Shown: positions 46,110 through 56,106 of the stretch, piece by piece
How the letters are laid out: every line of letters begins with the position of its first letter
Numbering within the stretch: the stretch's first letter is position 1
Source of the DNA: Erinaceus europaeus
Taxonomy: Eukaryota > Chordata > Mammalia > Eulipotyphla > Erinaceidae
Direction: 5' to 3'
NCBI RefSeq assembly: GCF_950295315.1
Contig: NC_080164.1
Span: forward strand, 108,706,447 to 108,770,446
Length of the DNA: 64,000 bases
Notes under the pieces: model-generated
Seen by the model: only the letters and a program-made list of their open reading frames with translations
Databases searched by the model: none
What the model was told of the DNA's origin: nothing
Translations under genes and position numbers: made by a program

Positions 46110-46748
46110 TTTTTGATACTACCTTTATTTATTTATTGAACAGAGACAGCCAGAAATTGAGAGAGAAGGGGGTGATAGGGAGAGAGACAGAGAAATACCC
46201 GCAGCCCTGCTTCGCTACTTGTAAAGCTTTCCTCCTGTATTGGGAACTAGCTTTCTATGTAAGTGATGGACTTTGGGACTTAATTAGTATATGACTGATG
46301 TCAGCCTACGAATATACTACTGACTTATGCAAATTCACAAGGGATTGTGGGTGCGGTGGAAGCTTTTAAAGCTCCTGTCGGCCAGAAAGGACACTGTCCC
46401 AGTTCCTGCTCTCTATTCTCTATTCCGCATGCTCTGGGTGCCTGCTCTCCTTTTGCCCTGGACCCACCATGCTGCTTCCTGAACACGTGTAGCCAAGTGG
46501 TGGTAACTCATCTTAAAGACTCATAGCTTCTGCCATCATGACTAGCCTGTCTTTGCCCCTTTGCCTATTTTACTGTAGCTAAATAATGCATGATGTAATA
46601 AACCTCCCATTTGTTTAAATCCCTTGTTCAAAGTATGAAGTTTTTATTTTTTAGTTACTATACCCCGCCAGGTGGGGACTGGGGGCTCAAACCCAGGTCC
46701 TTGTGTATTGTAACAGGTATGCTCAGCCAGGTGTGCCACCACCCAACC
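46110..46748 (-). repeat. SINE-A, antisense, split by an LTR
   Basis: Left part 46110-46235 (tatttattgaacagagacag ... gtaaagctttcctcc), right part 46667-46748 (aggtggggactgggggctca ... caggtgtgccaccacccaac). Confidence 0.9.
46236..46662 (+). mobile_element. Solo LTR-like element inside SINE-A
   Basis: About 427 bases starting tgtattgggaactag. TATA-like gcttttaaagc is near 46360 and AATAAA at 46597-46602. The element exactly separates two halves of one SINE, which proves insertion. The right edge (ttactata/ccccg) is not a standard CA, and the flanking cctcc/ccgcc is only a near-match TSD. Confidence 0.6.
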
Positions 46749-47460
46749 CCTGTTTCTATCAAATAAAATAAAAGAAAATAAATTTGGAGTGATGAAAGTT
46801 ACAATTTCAAGGGTAACTACACTTTACACATTTTTCCTGGTATTTGAGTATAAAGAAAAGCCTAAATATTAAATGTACCCTAAATCCTTGGAAATAATAT
46901 TCTCACATACAACTGCACCAAATCTCGTTATATGAGTCTCCCTGTTCAGTGGAGTCACATCGCCCATGGAAAGTCTATGACATCCATGTTAACTTGCTCC
47001 TTTGATCTGACTGTTCTAGCAGGAATTTGATGGTTGATGCTTTTTTTCCCTTCTGAATCTATCAGCTGATTTCTCTTGAGATGAAGCAGTTTCTTCCTGG
47101 TCTCAAAGGAGTATATAATCAATGTGGACTGGAGATTGCTGGTCTAGGAAAAAGGAGGGAAGAGAGAGACCTTTGCAGTTCCTGAGCCTGAGTCTGAAAT
47201 GCTTCTCCTACCTGCATGTGTATCTCCTCTCTAAGCATAATCCTGAAGGGATGTGCTCCCTCCTCCTCCTTCCCCATCCAGCCTCAGGCTCTGAAGCTCA
47301 GAGGCAGAGAGGAAGATCTGCTAGTGGTGGAAAGTACAGGATCCTACTAGCAGGACAAAGGACAGATGGGGACCATGGGTGTATGAGGAGTCCCTCCCAC
47401 ACCAAAAGGTGACATGAACATGACAAGTCCTGCTCCTCTAGGACTTGTAGCTGTCACCAT
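46749..47460. other. Repeat-poor intronic sequence
   Basis: About 700 bases without a recognised repeat. Confidence 0.5.
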
Positions 47461-47497
47461 GGGGGCCTCATCATGTTCTAGACTTTTTCTCTCTCTG

Positions 47498-47521
47498 ATA
47501 TCACCACCACCACCACCACCA
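47498..47521 (+). repeat. (CAC)n microsatellite
   Basis: About seven cac units within an antisense short SINE-like stretch. Confidence 0.9.
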
Positions 47522-47529
47522 TCTCATCA

Positions 47530-47660
47530 TCTTCATCAGCAACATATTTATATGAGGGGGCAGAGCACTTGCACAACTCTGACATACGGTGGTGCAGGGG
47601 TATTAAACCTGGGGCCTCAGTCATACATGCTCCTCCACTGAGTTATCTCGACAGGGCATT
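47530..47660 (-). repeat. SINE-D, antisense
   Basis: gagggggcagagcacttgca, gtggtgcaggggtattaaac, gagttatctcgacagggc. Confidence 0.65.
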
Positions 47661-47690
47661 GTCACCTGCTATAAAACAACATACTCAGTC

Positions 47691-48480
47691 AGGGTTAGGG
47701 TTAGGGCTGGGGCTGGGGTTAGGGGTTAGATTTAGGGTTAGGGTTGGGGTTGGGTTTGTGGTTGTGATTAGTGTTAGGGCTGGGGTTGAGTTTGTGGTTG
47801 TGGTTAGGGTTATGGCTGGGGTTGGGGTGAGGGCAGGGGCTATGTTTAGGATTGGTGTGGATGATGTCATTGGGGCTGAGGTTATTGTTAGAGTTGGATT
47901 TGTGATTTAAATTGTGGTTTTGCTATGGTTGAGTTTAGTGTTAGCATTAGGGTTTGTTTGTGTTTTTGAGTTGGAGTTTGGTTTGGTATTTTTTTTGGAC
48001 TGGGTTTATTTTGGAGTTTTCTTTCTTTAAGGCTCTAAGTGAAGGTATGTGTTTGTATGTGTTTGCATTAGGTTTTGCTTTGTTGTTTGTGTTGATGTTG
48101 AGATTGTTTTAATTTGTGTTGGGTGGAGTGGGGTTCTTTGGTTTAAGTTTTGTTTGACCTTAGGTTAATGTTTTTGTTCATTTGGGGTTATGTTAGTATT
48201 GTTAGTTTTACCTTATTTTTCTATTTGCATTTGGTTTAGTTGTTGCTATTGTAAGGTTTAGGTTTTTTGTTTAGTGTTCTGTTGAGGTTTGATTATGGTT
48301 TGTGTTGGGTTTTCATTAGTGTTAGGTTTAGGATTTTGATTTATGGTTAGAATTTGGGTTTTGGTTATGGTTGTGGTTGGGCTTACTGTTAAAGATGGCG
48401 TTAGGATGGTGTTGGGCTTAGTGTAGGGTTAGTGTTATGGTTAGGGTCTGAGTTTGGCTTGCTGTTATTATTATGGTTAG
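47691..48480 (+). repeat. Degenerate interstitial telomeric-type (TTAGGG)n tract
   Basis: Begins agggttagggttagggctgg and carries many ttaggg, ttgggg and gtggtt variants up to about 47830. It then drifts into G/T-only sequence with scattered gttaggg to about 48480. C is nearly absent on the plus strand throughout. Confidence 0.85.
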
Positions 48481-49377
48481 TCAGCCTTCCAGAGTCGTCA
48501 GAATGGAACTTCGGGTTTGCCAATAATTTTTGCTGTGGAGATTCCTCACAATACAGGTGTCAGCCCCTTGTGCTCCATCTCTCCCTCCACTGGGCACAGG
48601 TCTCCAAGGCCCAGGATCTCCCAGACTTATCAGAACCGGCATTTCTTTCCCCTTAGCTACAGTGACTAATCCCCTTCTGAGCTCTGCCCTCTGTCTTCTT
48701 CCTTATTCTGTGAAGTCACTAAGCACTCTGGGGCTGACCGCCCATATGAACAAAGTTGCTGTGTTGACCTTTGGCCTCTGGTCTCTCAGTTTCCCCTACC
48801 TGCCTCATGTTCTTCTCAGTAGCTCTTAAACACCCTGCTGTATTTGCTCTGCACCCTAAGGTGGGCATGGGCCTGCATAGCTGCGGAGACTGTGAAGTCT
48901 GATTTTTTTTTTTTTACTTTTTTATTTTTTTTAGGATTCTCTATAATCAATAAGGAAGGCTCTTCCTCCATACCTCAAGAGTCTATTTGTATTCTGAGAA
49001 TAGTGCTATTTCTCCCTACAAGGTGCATATGTATGTACCTCTATCTTCCTATCTATCTATCTATCTATCTATCTATCATCTATCTATATATCTACCACCT
49101 ATTTTTTATTTTAGGCCACTCTACTGGGGAAATGTTGATTTGCAAGACATTTGTCATCAGTTGTGTGCAGTTCCTTACCTACGGATGGTAGCTGTCAGCC
49201 CACCTCATTCCCCATTACACTGTCACTGTCTTCCCTCATAGGACACTGGGTCACCAATGCCTTTTCAAGCCCTTCCTGCTTTCCTCTTTAGATCCCTTGG
49301 ATTATGGCTAATGGAAGCTTTACTCTGTATTTTCCCTTTCTTTGTTTCTCACATCCTACCTATCCATGAAGGTTAAA
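48481..49377. other. Unrecognised intronic sequence with (CTAT)n
   Basis: Mixed sequence; (CTAT)n-type microsatellite at 49048-49090 and a T-rich patch at 48903-48932. Confidence 0.5.
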
Positions 49378-49690
49378 AAAAAAATGGTGAGACAGCAGTG
49401 AAACACCCGGCTGAGCATCACTTACCATGCACAAAACCCCAGTTCAAGATCCAAGTTCCCAGTTACCACCTGCAGGGAGGAAGCTTGACCAATGTTGAGG
49501 CAGTGTTGTAGGTCTCTCTCTCTCCTTCCTTCCCTCCATCCCTCCTCCTCACTCCTTTTACACCTCTCTATTTCTCTCCTTATATTAGAAAAGCAAGAAA
49601 AAGGCTATCAGGAACAGTGGATTTGTTATGCAAGCAAGAAACTATAATAACCCTGGTGGCAAAACCAACACTGGTGCTGGGAGAGTAAAC
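49378..49690 (+). repeat. SINE-A, long variant, diverged
   Basis: aatggtgagacagcagtgaa, taccacctgcagggaggaag, then aggaacagtggatttgttat (second module). Confidence 0.75.
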
Positions 49691-49768
49691 CAGCTTACCA
49701 GACACGCAGGCTTGAATGGCCTCCCCAGACCAAACTTTAATTATTTTCTCTCCCTTTAAAAATACTTA

Positions 49769-50062
49769 TTTATGGGAGTTGGGTGGTAGTGCAGTGGGTT
49801 AAATGCAGGTGGCGCGAAGCACAAAGACCAGCACAAGGATCTGGGTTCAAGTACCTGGCTTCCCACCTGCAGGGGAGTTGCTTCACAAGTGGTGTAGCAG
49901 GCCTGCAGGTATCTATCTTTCTCTCCTCCTCTCTAGCTTCTCCTCCTCTCTCCATTTCCCTCTGTCCTATCCAACAACAATGACATCAATAACAACAACA
50001 ATAATAATTATGGTAATAAAACAATAAGGGCAACAAAAAAGAATAAATAAATAAATATTTAA
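49769..50062 (+). repeat. SINE-A, young, near complete
   Basis: gggagttgggtggtagtgca start (A-box-like), tcccacctgcaggggagttg, aacaacaataataattatgg, tail aaataaataaat. Confidence 0.95.
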
Positions 50063-50067
50063 AAAAT

Positions 50068-50659
50068 AAAAGAATATTTATTTATTACTGAATAGAGACA
50101 AAAAATAATTGAGCAGGAAGGGAGAGACAGAGAGGGAAAGTGACAGAGAAACATCAGTAGCCCTGCTTCACCATTCATGAAGCTTCCCTGTTGGCATGCT
50201 TCTAGTTCTGCTTCTGGGATCCCTTCCGTTACATTGCTTGACCTTGTGGTCTATTTACATGGTCATTCTGTTACATTGGTTTGGTCTCACTCCCTCTGCC
50301 TCTGGGAGATTTTGGTTTAGTCTTTGCCTTTTCGTGCTTCTTGCTTCTCCCCACCCCCTATCCTAGGTACTTCCTGGGTTCCTGACTCTGCTGCGGGAGG
50401 AGAGAGAAGAGGACAGATTTGGGTTGTGATTAGATTAGATTAGTTTTTTGAACTGTTTGCTCGTGAATAAAGAAATACTGCTTCTCTGCTCAGCCGTGTG
50501 TCCCTGGTCTCTGTCTCCCACCGGCGAAGCTAGCCAGGCATACTGGTGAGCTGGACTTTGACGACACTTCCCCTTTGTAGGTGGATACCAGGAACTTGCA
50601 CCAGGGTCCTTGTGCACTGTAGTGTGTGCACTTAACCAGGTGTGTCACCGCCTGGTTTC
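50068..50659 (-). repeat. SINE-A, antisense, split by a solo LTR
   Basis: Left part 50068-50188 (tttattactgaatagagaca ... gaagcttccc), right part 50573-50659 (ctttgtaggtggataccagg ... gtgtcaccgcctgg). Confidence 0.92.
50189..50566 (+). mobile_element. Solo LTR, 378 bp, with perfect 6-bp TSD, inside SINE-A
   Basis: Begins TGTTGG and ends ACGACA; flanked by cttccc at 50183-50188 and 50567-50572. A polyadenylation signal lies in gtgaataaagaaatac (about 50463-50478). No provirus interior remains, so it is an LTR-LTR recombination product of an endogenous retrovirus. Confidence 0.88.
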
Positions 50660-50689
50660 CTTCATTATCATCATCATCATTATTATTAT

Positions 50690-50818
50690 TTTAGAGAAAA
50701 AATGAGAGAGGATGGATATACAGAGAGGAGAGATATATAGCAGTGTTCCCTGTCTCCTGGAGCTCTCCTGGTATTGTTCATTGTGCTCCCAGTGTAAGGC
50801 TGGGGATCTAACCTAGGG

Positions 50819-50869
<51 letters not shown>

Positions 50870-50900
50870 TGTGTGCTCAACTGGGTAACCCAGCCCCTGG
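50690..50900 (-). repeat. SINE-C with (AC)n, antisense
   Basis: gcagtgttccctgtctcctg, ggctggggatctaacctagg, a perfect (AC)n at 50820-50868, then caactgggtaacccagccc. Confidence 0.7.
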
Positions 50901-51009
50901 CCCCCTCTAGAAAGTTCATTTGCATGAAGCCTTCCCCCTCATGGGCATCTCTAATGGAGCTCTGTTTTTGGAGTAGATAAAAGAATTTAAGACCCTTCTA
51001 CTCAGATTC

Positions 51010-51171
51010 ACTCCCAGACTGAGAGAAATTGAAAGGGGAGAGGGAGACAGAGAGGAAGATAGAACACTTGTGAAGCTTTACCCCTGCAGGTAGGGACAAG
51101 GGACTTGAACCTGAATCCTTTGCACACTGTAATGTGTGTGTAAAGTGTGCCACTACCTGGTCCCTCCCACT
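51010..51171 (-). repeat. SINE-A, antisense, tail lost
   Basis: ctgagagaaattgaaagggg, acccctgcaggtagggacaa, head gtgccactacctggtccc. Confidence 0.85.
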
Positions 51172-51617
51172 CCCAGACTTTTCCCTTCATTTCCTCCAGA
51201 GGTCCCAGGTCTATATACCTTTAGGGTACTTTTAGGTCGAGAGTTATGCAGTGAGATATTCTTTGGGTCCTTGATGCCTAACCACTGCTTCCTTCTAGCA
51301 AGACAAGGCTGGGGGGTGAGATGAGGTTGGGTAGGAGGGACTTCAAGGATTGTGCTTTCTATGCTTCAGCCTCTGGTCTAACACCACTGCCATCACTGAT
51401 TAAATGTTTGACCATTTGCCTGTTGCTTTCAGCTTTAGTTTGTAGCTTCAAGGACAGTCTGTGAGGATACCTGTAGCTCAGTTCTCCAGATCACTGAGTT
51501 CCTGACTCTTGCCTGGTTCTGACAGGAAGAGTGGAGCCTACGAGTATAGTCTGAGTTCTTAATCACTATCGAGAAGCAAGTCCTCTGAAGCTTCCCCTGG
51601 AGCCAGTGTTCCTTGTC
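51172..51617. other. Unrecognised intronic sequence
   Basis: No repeat family identified. Confidence 0.45.
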
Positions 51618-52716
51618 TTTTTTTTTAATAGCTTTTATTAGTGATTTAATAATGATTAACAAGATTGTACAATAACAGGGGTACAATTCCACACAGCTGA
51701 ATTTCCTGTCCTACCCTTCCATTGGAAGCTTCCCAACTCTTTATCCCTTTGAGAGTATGGACCAAAATTCTCTATGGAGTGCAGAAGGTAGGAGTTTTAG
51801 CTTCTGTAATTACTTCTTTGCTAGGCTTAAGTATTGGCAGGTGGTTCCATACCCCTAGACTGTTTCTATCTTTCCCTAGTGGGGCAGAGCTCTGTGAGGT
51901 GAGGTTCCAGGACACATTGGTTAGGTCACAACCTTGTCAGATAAAGCAAGGACTACAAAAGCAGGATAGGGCAAGAGATCAGCACATTTTAATGATAATT
52001 TTTTTAATCAGTACCAGGCCATTCCATCATCTGGGGCTCTAGTCCTTGAATTCCCACACAGATATGATGGGCCTAGACCTCTGACAGATTCCTTTCTCCA
52101 ACATCACTGGTCATATCCATGAGGAATATCTTCATTAGCACTCTTATGGGCCTCTCCAGGACCTTGCCCTAACTGTAGAGCAGCAATGGTAGGGACTGCC
52201 TCACTCTCCAAAGGGAGGCTGGGTCATCCTTCTCTGCCACTTGAGGAAGGCTGGTTCTGAAATGAGTACAGCCTAGAATGTCTCCAGCTGGGACACTGGA
52301 CTATGAGCTCAGACCGATAGGGACTCAGAGGTTATATAGGCTCCTATGTTAAATATGAATAGATACGGGCCCTGGGTCAGATTTATGGGGTTAATAGTTA
52401 ATGGTTCATATACTTTCCTCATGTTTGGGAGAGAGTACTGCCCTAATCCAACTCTCTAGTCCTATTCTCAACTCTGACACTATCTATCCCAGACAATATT
52501 TTTAGTCTACCTGCAAGTAATCTATCAGGCTCAGGCAAAGATTACCAAAGTCATGTACCCCTTGGAACATACCTAAAATAGTCTTCCTAGCTTCTTCTCA
52601 CACGAAGACTCCCTAGTTTCATTTGCTCTATTCCTACCTTTGGGTGCCTGTTTATTGCACAATTTGCTGTACATCATACTGCTTTTCAGCCACCAAGCTG
52701 CAGATTCTACCGTGAT
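51618..52716 (-). mobile_element. R-family retroposon with twin-priming inversion
   Basis: The left part (51618-51935) is antisense: tttaataatgattaacaaga at the polyT end up to ccaggacacattggttaggt. The right part (about 51945-52716) is sense: accaggccattccatcatct ... gccaccaagctgcagattct, ending at gatgc. In an unrearranged R these two parts are adjacent (the right part ends about 25 bases before the left part begins), so this is one element with its 5' portion inverted. Confidence 0.85.
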
Positions 52717-52980
52717 GCACAGTTTCCCCCTTCCTTGGAGATTTTGTCTTTCCAGACCCCAATTTTGTCTTTTGCCAGACCCCAAACTCCCTTCTGAGCT
52801 CAGAGTGGTGACAGTGTAGGAGACAGATCTGTTTGGCTGTCTCAGAGGCAACGTGTTTATTTATTCATCCATTCACTCATTCATCACTCATATTTCTCAC
52901 CGACATCTCTAGAACAGTTCCTCTGTACCAGTTTATGTCAGTTTATGCACCCTAGAGAGTAAGATGGTAGCTTCTCTGGT

Positions 52981-53868
52981 GTCATTCCATGTGCCATATA
53001 CTTTGTTTCTATGATACTCTGATTCTCTTTGCCTCATCAGTAAACAGATAAATCTTTTAAGCAATAAACATAAATGATAAAAACCCTACATGTTTTAAAG
53101 AAATAAGATGAACAGCGTATAATTTGCCCATCATTCAAATTCATATTGTTCTCAAAACTCAGTGAAACTCAAAAAAGAACAGACACCTCTGTCTTTAAAT
53201 GGTCCCAGGCTATTGACAAGAGGACATTCTGTCTGGGGAGATGATGTTATGGCTGCAAAAAGAACCAGAAAGCTGGATCAGGGAAGAGAGTAGCTCCCAA
53301 ATGTGGGAAAGGTGTATAAATATTGTTGACTGTAAACCCCATCGATTTGATGTGATCTGGGGCCCATATTCAGCTTAGGAGCCTATGTGACCTCTGCATA
53401 TCTGTAGGTCTGAGCTCACATTCTGTGGTCATGAGTAGGAATGTTCCAAGTTGCCCCAATTTCAGAACCCATCTTTTTCAGGTGTAGCATAGAATATGTT
53501 GTCCAGCCTCCCTTCAGAGGATGGAACATTCTCTACTAGGGAAAGAGAGAGACAGGCTGAGAGTAGGGACCGACCTGTCAATGCCCATGTTCAGTGGGGA
53601 AGCAATTACAGAAGCCAGACCTTCCACCTTCTGCACCCCATAATGCCCCTTGGTCCATACTCCCAGAGGGATAAAGAATAGGAAAGCTATTAGGGGAGAG
53701 GATGAGATACAGAGTTCTGGTGGTGGGAATTGTGTGGAGTTGTACCCCTCTTATCCTATGGTTTCTGTCTGTGTTTCCTTTTTAAAAAGAAAAAGAAAAA
53801 AAGAGGACATTCTGCTAGGAAAAATATTTTATCAGGTTCAGTATTGTTACCTTCTGCAGTCAAATGTC
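52981..53868 (+). repeat. Left arm of an inverted duplication (carries an R insertion)
   Basis: Reverse-complement match to 54333-54938. Shared text includes aaacagataaatctttt, tgatttgccca-type, attgttctcaaaactcagtg and ctaggaaaaatattttatca. By eye about 85% identity over roughly 330 bases once the two insertions are removed. Confidence 0.88.
53232..53800 (+). mobile_element. R-family retroposon, twin-primed, 14-bp TSD
   Basis: Flanked by aagaggacattctg at 53218-53231 and 53801-53814. 53232 to about 53520 is the reverse complement of the R 5' region (tctggggagatgatgttatg ... gtccagcctccctt); from there to 53800 is the sense 3' region ending in ttaaaaagaaaaagaaaaaa. Confidence 0.92.
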
Positions 53869-54314
53869 CTACCTCCTTCCATTGGACAAGAAGACCAATA
53901 ACCCACTTTTCTCCTCCTCTTCACTCACTTGTCTCTTGAGTTTTGTTTTATTCTATCCACTCATTCTCATTCTTGGTTGTCATCAAAGGTTTTGATGAAA
54001 GAATCCACCGGTCAACCCCGAATGTGTTACATAGTGTGGAGAAAAGGCATTTGGCTTTGGATTATTTTGGTGATTCCTAATAATACATTTCATAAGCTGG
54101 CTAAGTGATCATTTCAAAAATCATTTTTTATTACAAATATGTGATGTCCACAGAAGAATGGGGCAGCATTTACTTGAGTAAAAATATGAAATCACCTGTG
54201 ACTTTATCACCTAGCAGTAAAGTCACAGACCATCAGAATATGACCTATAGGGGGGCATCGTCTGCATTTGTTAATTGCAGAAAAGATCTTTATCCTGCCT
54301 TCAGAAGGTGATAG
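53869..54314. other. Spacer of the inverted duplication
   Basis: About 450 bases with no recognised repeat or gene. Confidence 0.5.
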
Positions 54315-54355
54315 TGTTGGTAGTATAGCTCAGTGGTAGAGCATTTGACTGCAGA
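54315..54355 (+). pseudogene. tRNA-Cys(GCA) 5'-half pseudogene
   Basis: tatagctcagtggtagagca is a perfect A-box/D-arm, followed by tttgactgcag, the anticodon arm with GCA. The variable loop, T-arm and acceptor 3' strand are missing, so it cannot be a functional tRNA gene. It lies at the inner edge of the right arm of the inverted duplication. Confidence 0.85.
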
Positions 54356-54938
54356 AGGCAATAATATTGCACCTGATAAAATATTTTTCCTAGCAGAATG
54401 TCCTCTTGTCCATAGCATGGGACCATTGAAAGACAGAAGTGCCTGTTCTCTTTTGATTTTCACTGAGTTTTGAGAACAATGTGAGTTTGAACAATGGGCA
54501 AATCATACATGGTTCATTTTATTTCTTTTAAACATGTAGGGTTTTATCATTTACATTTATTGTTTAAAAGATTTATCTGAGGAGTTGGGTTATCTGAGTT
54601 GCAGCGGGTTAAGCTCATGTGGCACGAAGTGCAAGGACTGGACTGAGGACCCCCGGCTCCCCACCTGCAAGGGAATCACTTCACAGGCAGAGAAGCAGGT
54701 CTGTAGGTGTCTATCTTTCTCTCTCCCTCTGTCTTCCCCTCCTCTCTCCATTTCTCTCTGTCCTATCCAACAACAACAACATCAGTAACAACAACAATAG
54801 TCATAACTACAACAACAATAAAAACCAAGGGCAACAAAAGGGAAAATAAATAAATAATAAAAGATTTATCTGTTTTGCTCATGACACAGAGATAATCAGA
54901 ATATCAGAAACAGAGTATCTGGCACATGTAATTCTGGG
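54333..54938 (+). repeat. Right arm of an inverted duplication (carries a SINE insertion)
   Basis: Mate of 52981-53868. Its uninterrupted cagaatgtcctctt at 54394-54407 is the empty version of the R target; the left arm's cagataaatctttt at 53045-53058 is the empty version of this arm's SINE target. Confidence 0.88.
54580..54858 (+). repeat. SINE-A with 14-bp TSD
   Basis: aggagttgggttatctgagt start, ccccggctccccacctgcaa, aacaacaacaacatcagtaa, aaataaataataa tail; flanked by aaaagatttatctg at 54566-54579 and 54859-54872. Confidence 0.95.
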
Positions 54939-54998
54939 AATTGAACTCAGAACCTCACACTTCTGAGTCCAGCACTTCAGCCATTGTCTTGACTTCTG
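54873..54998 (-). repeat. SINE-B-like relic, antisense
   Basis: gtatctggcacatgtaattc and gggaattgaactcagaacct; diverged. Its outer part overlaps the inverted duplication. Confidence 0.65.
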
Positions 54999-55149
54999 GG
55001 CTGGGAATTTACATTAATTCACTAACTGCCTAAAACTACTTCATAAAGGAAACTCACTCCAATGGGAAGAACAATTATCTGTTTTTACATAAGAGGTGAC
55101 TTGGAAGTGGTGGTTGGTAGTAAATTCTATAAAATAGAGTCTCCTTTCA

Positions 55150-55948
55150 AAAACCTAGTCAAATCACAATTATCGTGAAGAAAGGGGTCTATCTTTAATT
55201 GGTCACTATACATTTATTTACACTGATGGGATGCTTTTGTATGCTTTTATCCATCACAGCACTAAGGTATGCTTTTGTCCATCACAGCACTATTTGTAAG
55301 TGCCCTAAACTGGAAACAACCCAAGTATCCAATGACAGAAGAGTGGTTAAAGACACTGTGGTCTATATATGCAATGGAATACCACTCAGCTGTCAGAAAA
55401 GATGAGAGCGTCTCTGTTACTATGACATGGTTCCTACTGGAGGGGACTGTGTTAAGTGAAATAAACCAAAAGAATCGAATGATCTTCCTTATAGGTGGAA
55501 CTTAACAAAACAAGGTAAAACACAGGGGAAACATGAGTCAACTCCGGTCTAGTTCAACATATTGAAGAACACAAAAGAGGAGAGGTGTGAAGAATGTGAA
55601 AGATAGCTGGGGCCCCATATCTCATGGCAGAGGAGGACAAAGTGGTAGTGGGTGAAGGATGCTGACGCATATCTTAGGGAGATGTGGAAATGTCCCCATG
55701 TGACAGACCAGACAGCACATGATGTAAATCAGTATTTCCTCTGCAAGGTGGTTTAAAATGAAGAAAAATGAAAGTTATGGGGAAAATTAAGCTAACTAGA
55801 ATTGAAGTGGACCTACACACACACAGACACACACACACACACGAAAACTGGGACAAAGATGAGTTAACAAAGAGGCAATTTTATGATTTTTTGTGTCAAT
55901 ATGAAAGCTTATTAATGCAAGATCTAAAAAAAGAAAAGAAAAAGTAAC
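55150..55948 (+). mobile_element. L1 3'-end remnant
   Basis: ccatcacagcactatttgta, ccaagtatccaatgacagaa, caatggaataccactcagct, aagtgaaataaaccaaaaga. Includes an (AC)n run at 55815-55842 and an A-rich end near 55925-55945. The 28-bp-spaced duplication at 55239-55292 is described under findings. Confidence 0.9.
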
Positions 55949-56106
55949 GTGAATAGAACTGTCTGACTTGGACTATGTTTGGGGCTGATATTTAGTCTGT
56001 ACATCCCCGACAGGTTGTTTTTAACTAGCATCCATGCTGGTTAGTCTATACACTACTGTTCCAGGTGTGCACTCAACTTTTTTTTATTGCTGTTGTTGGT
56101 CCACAC

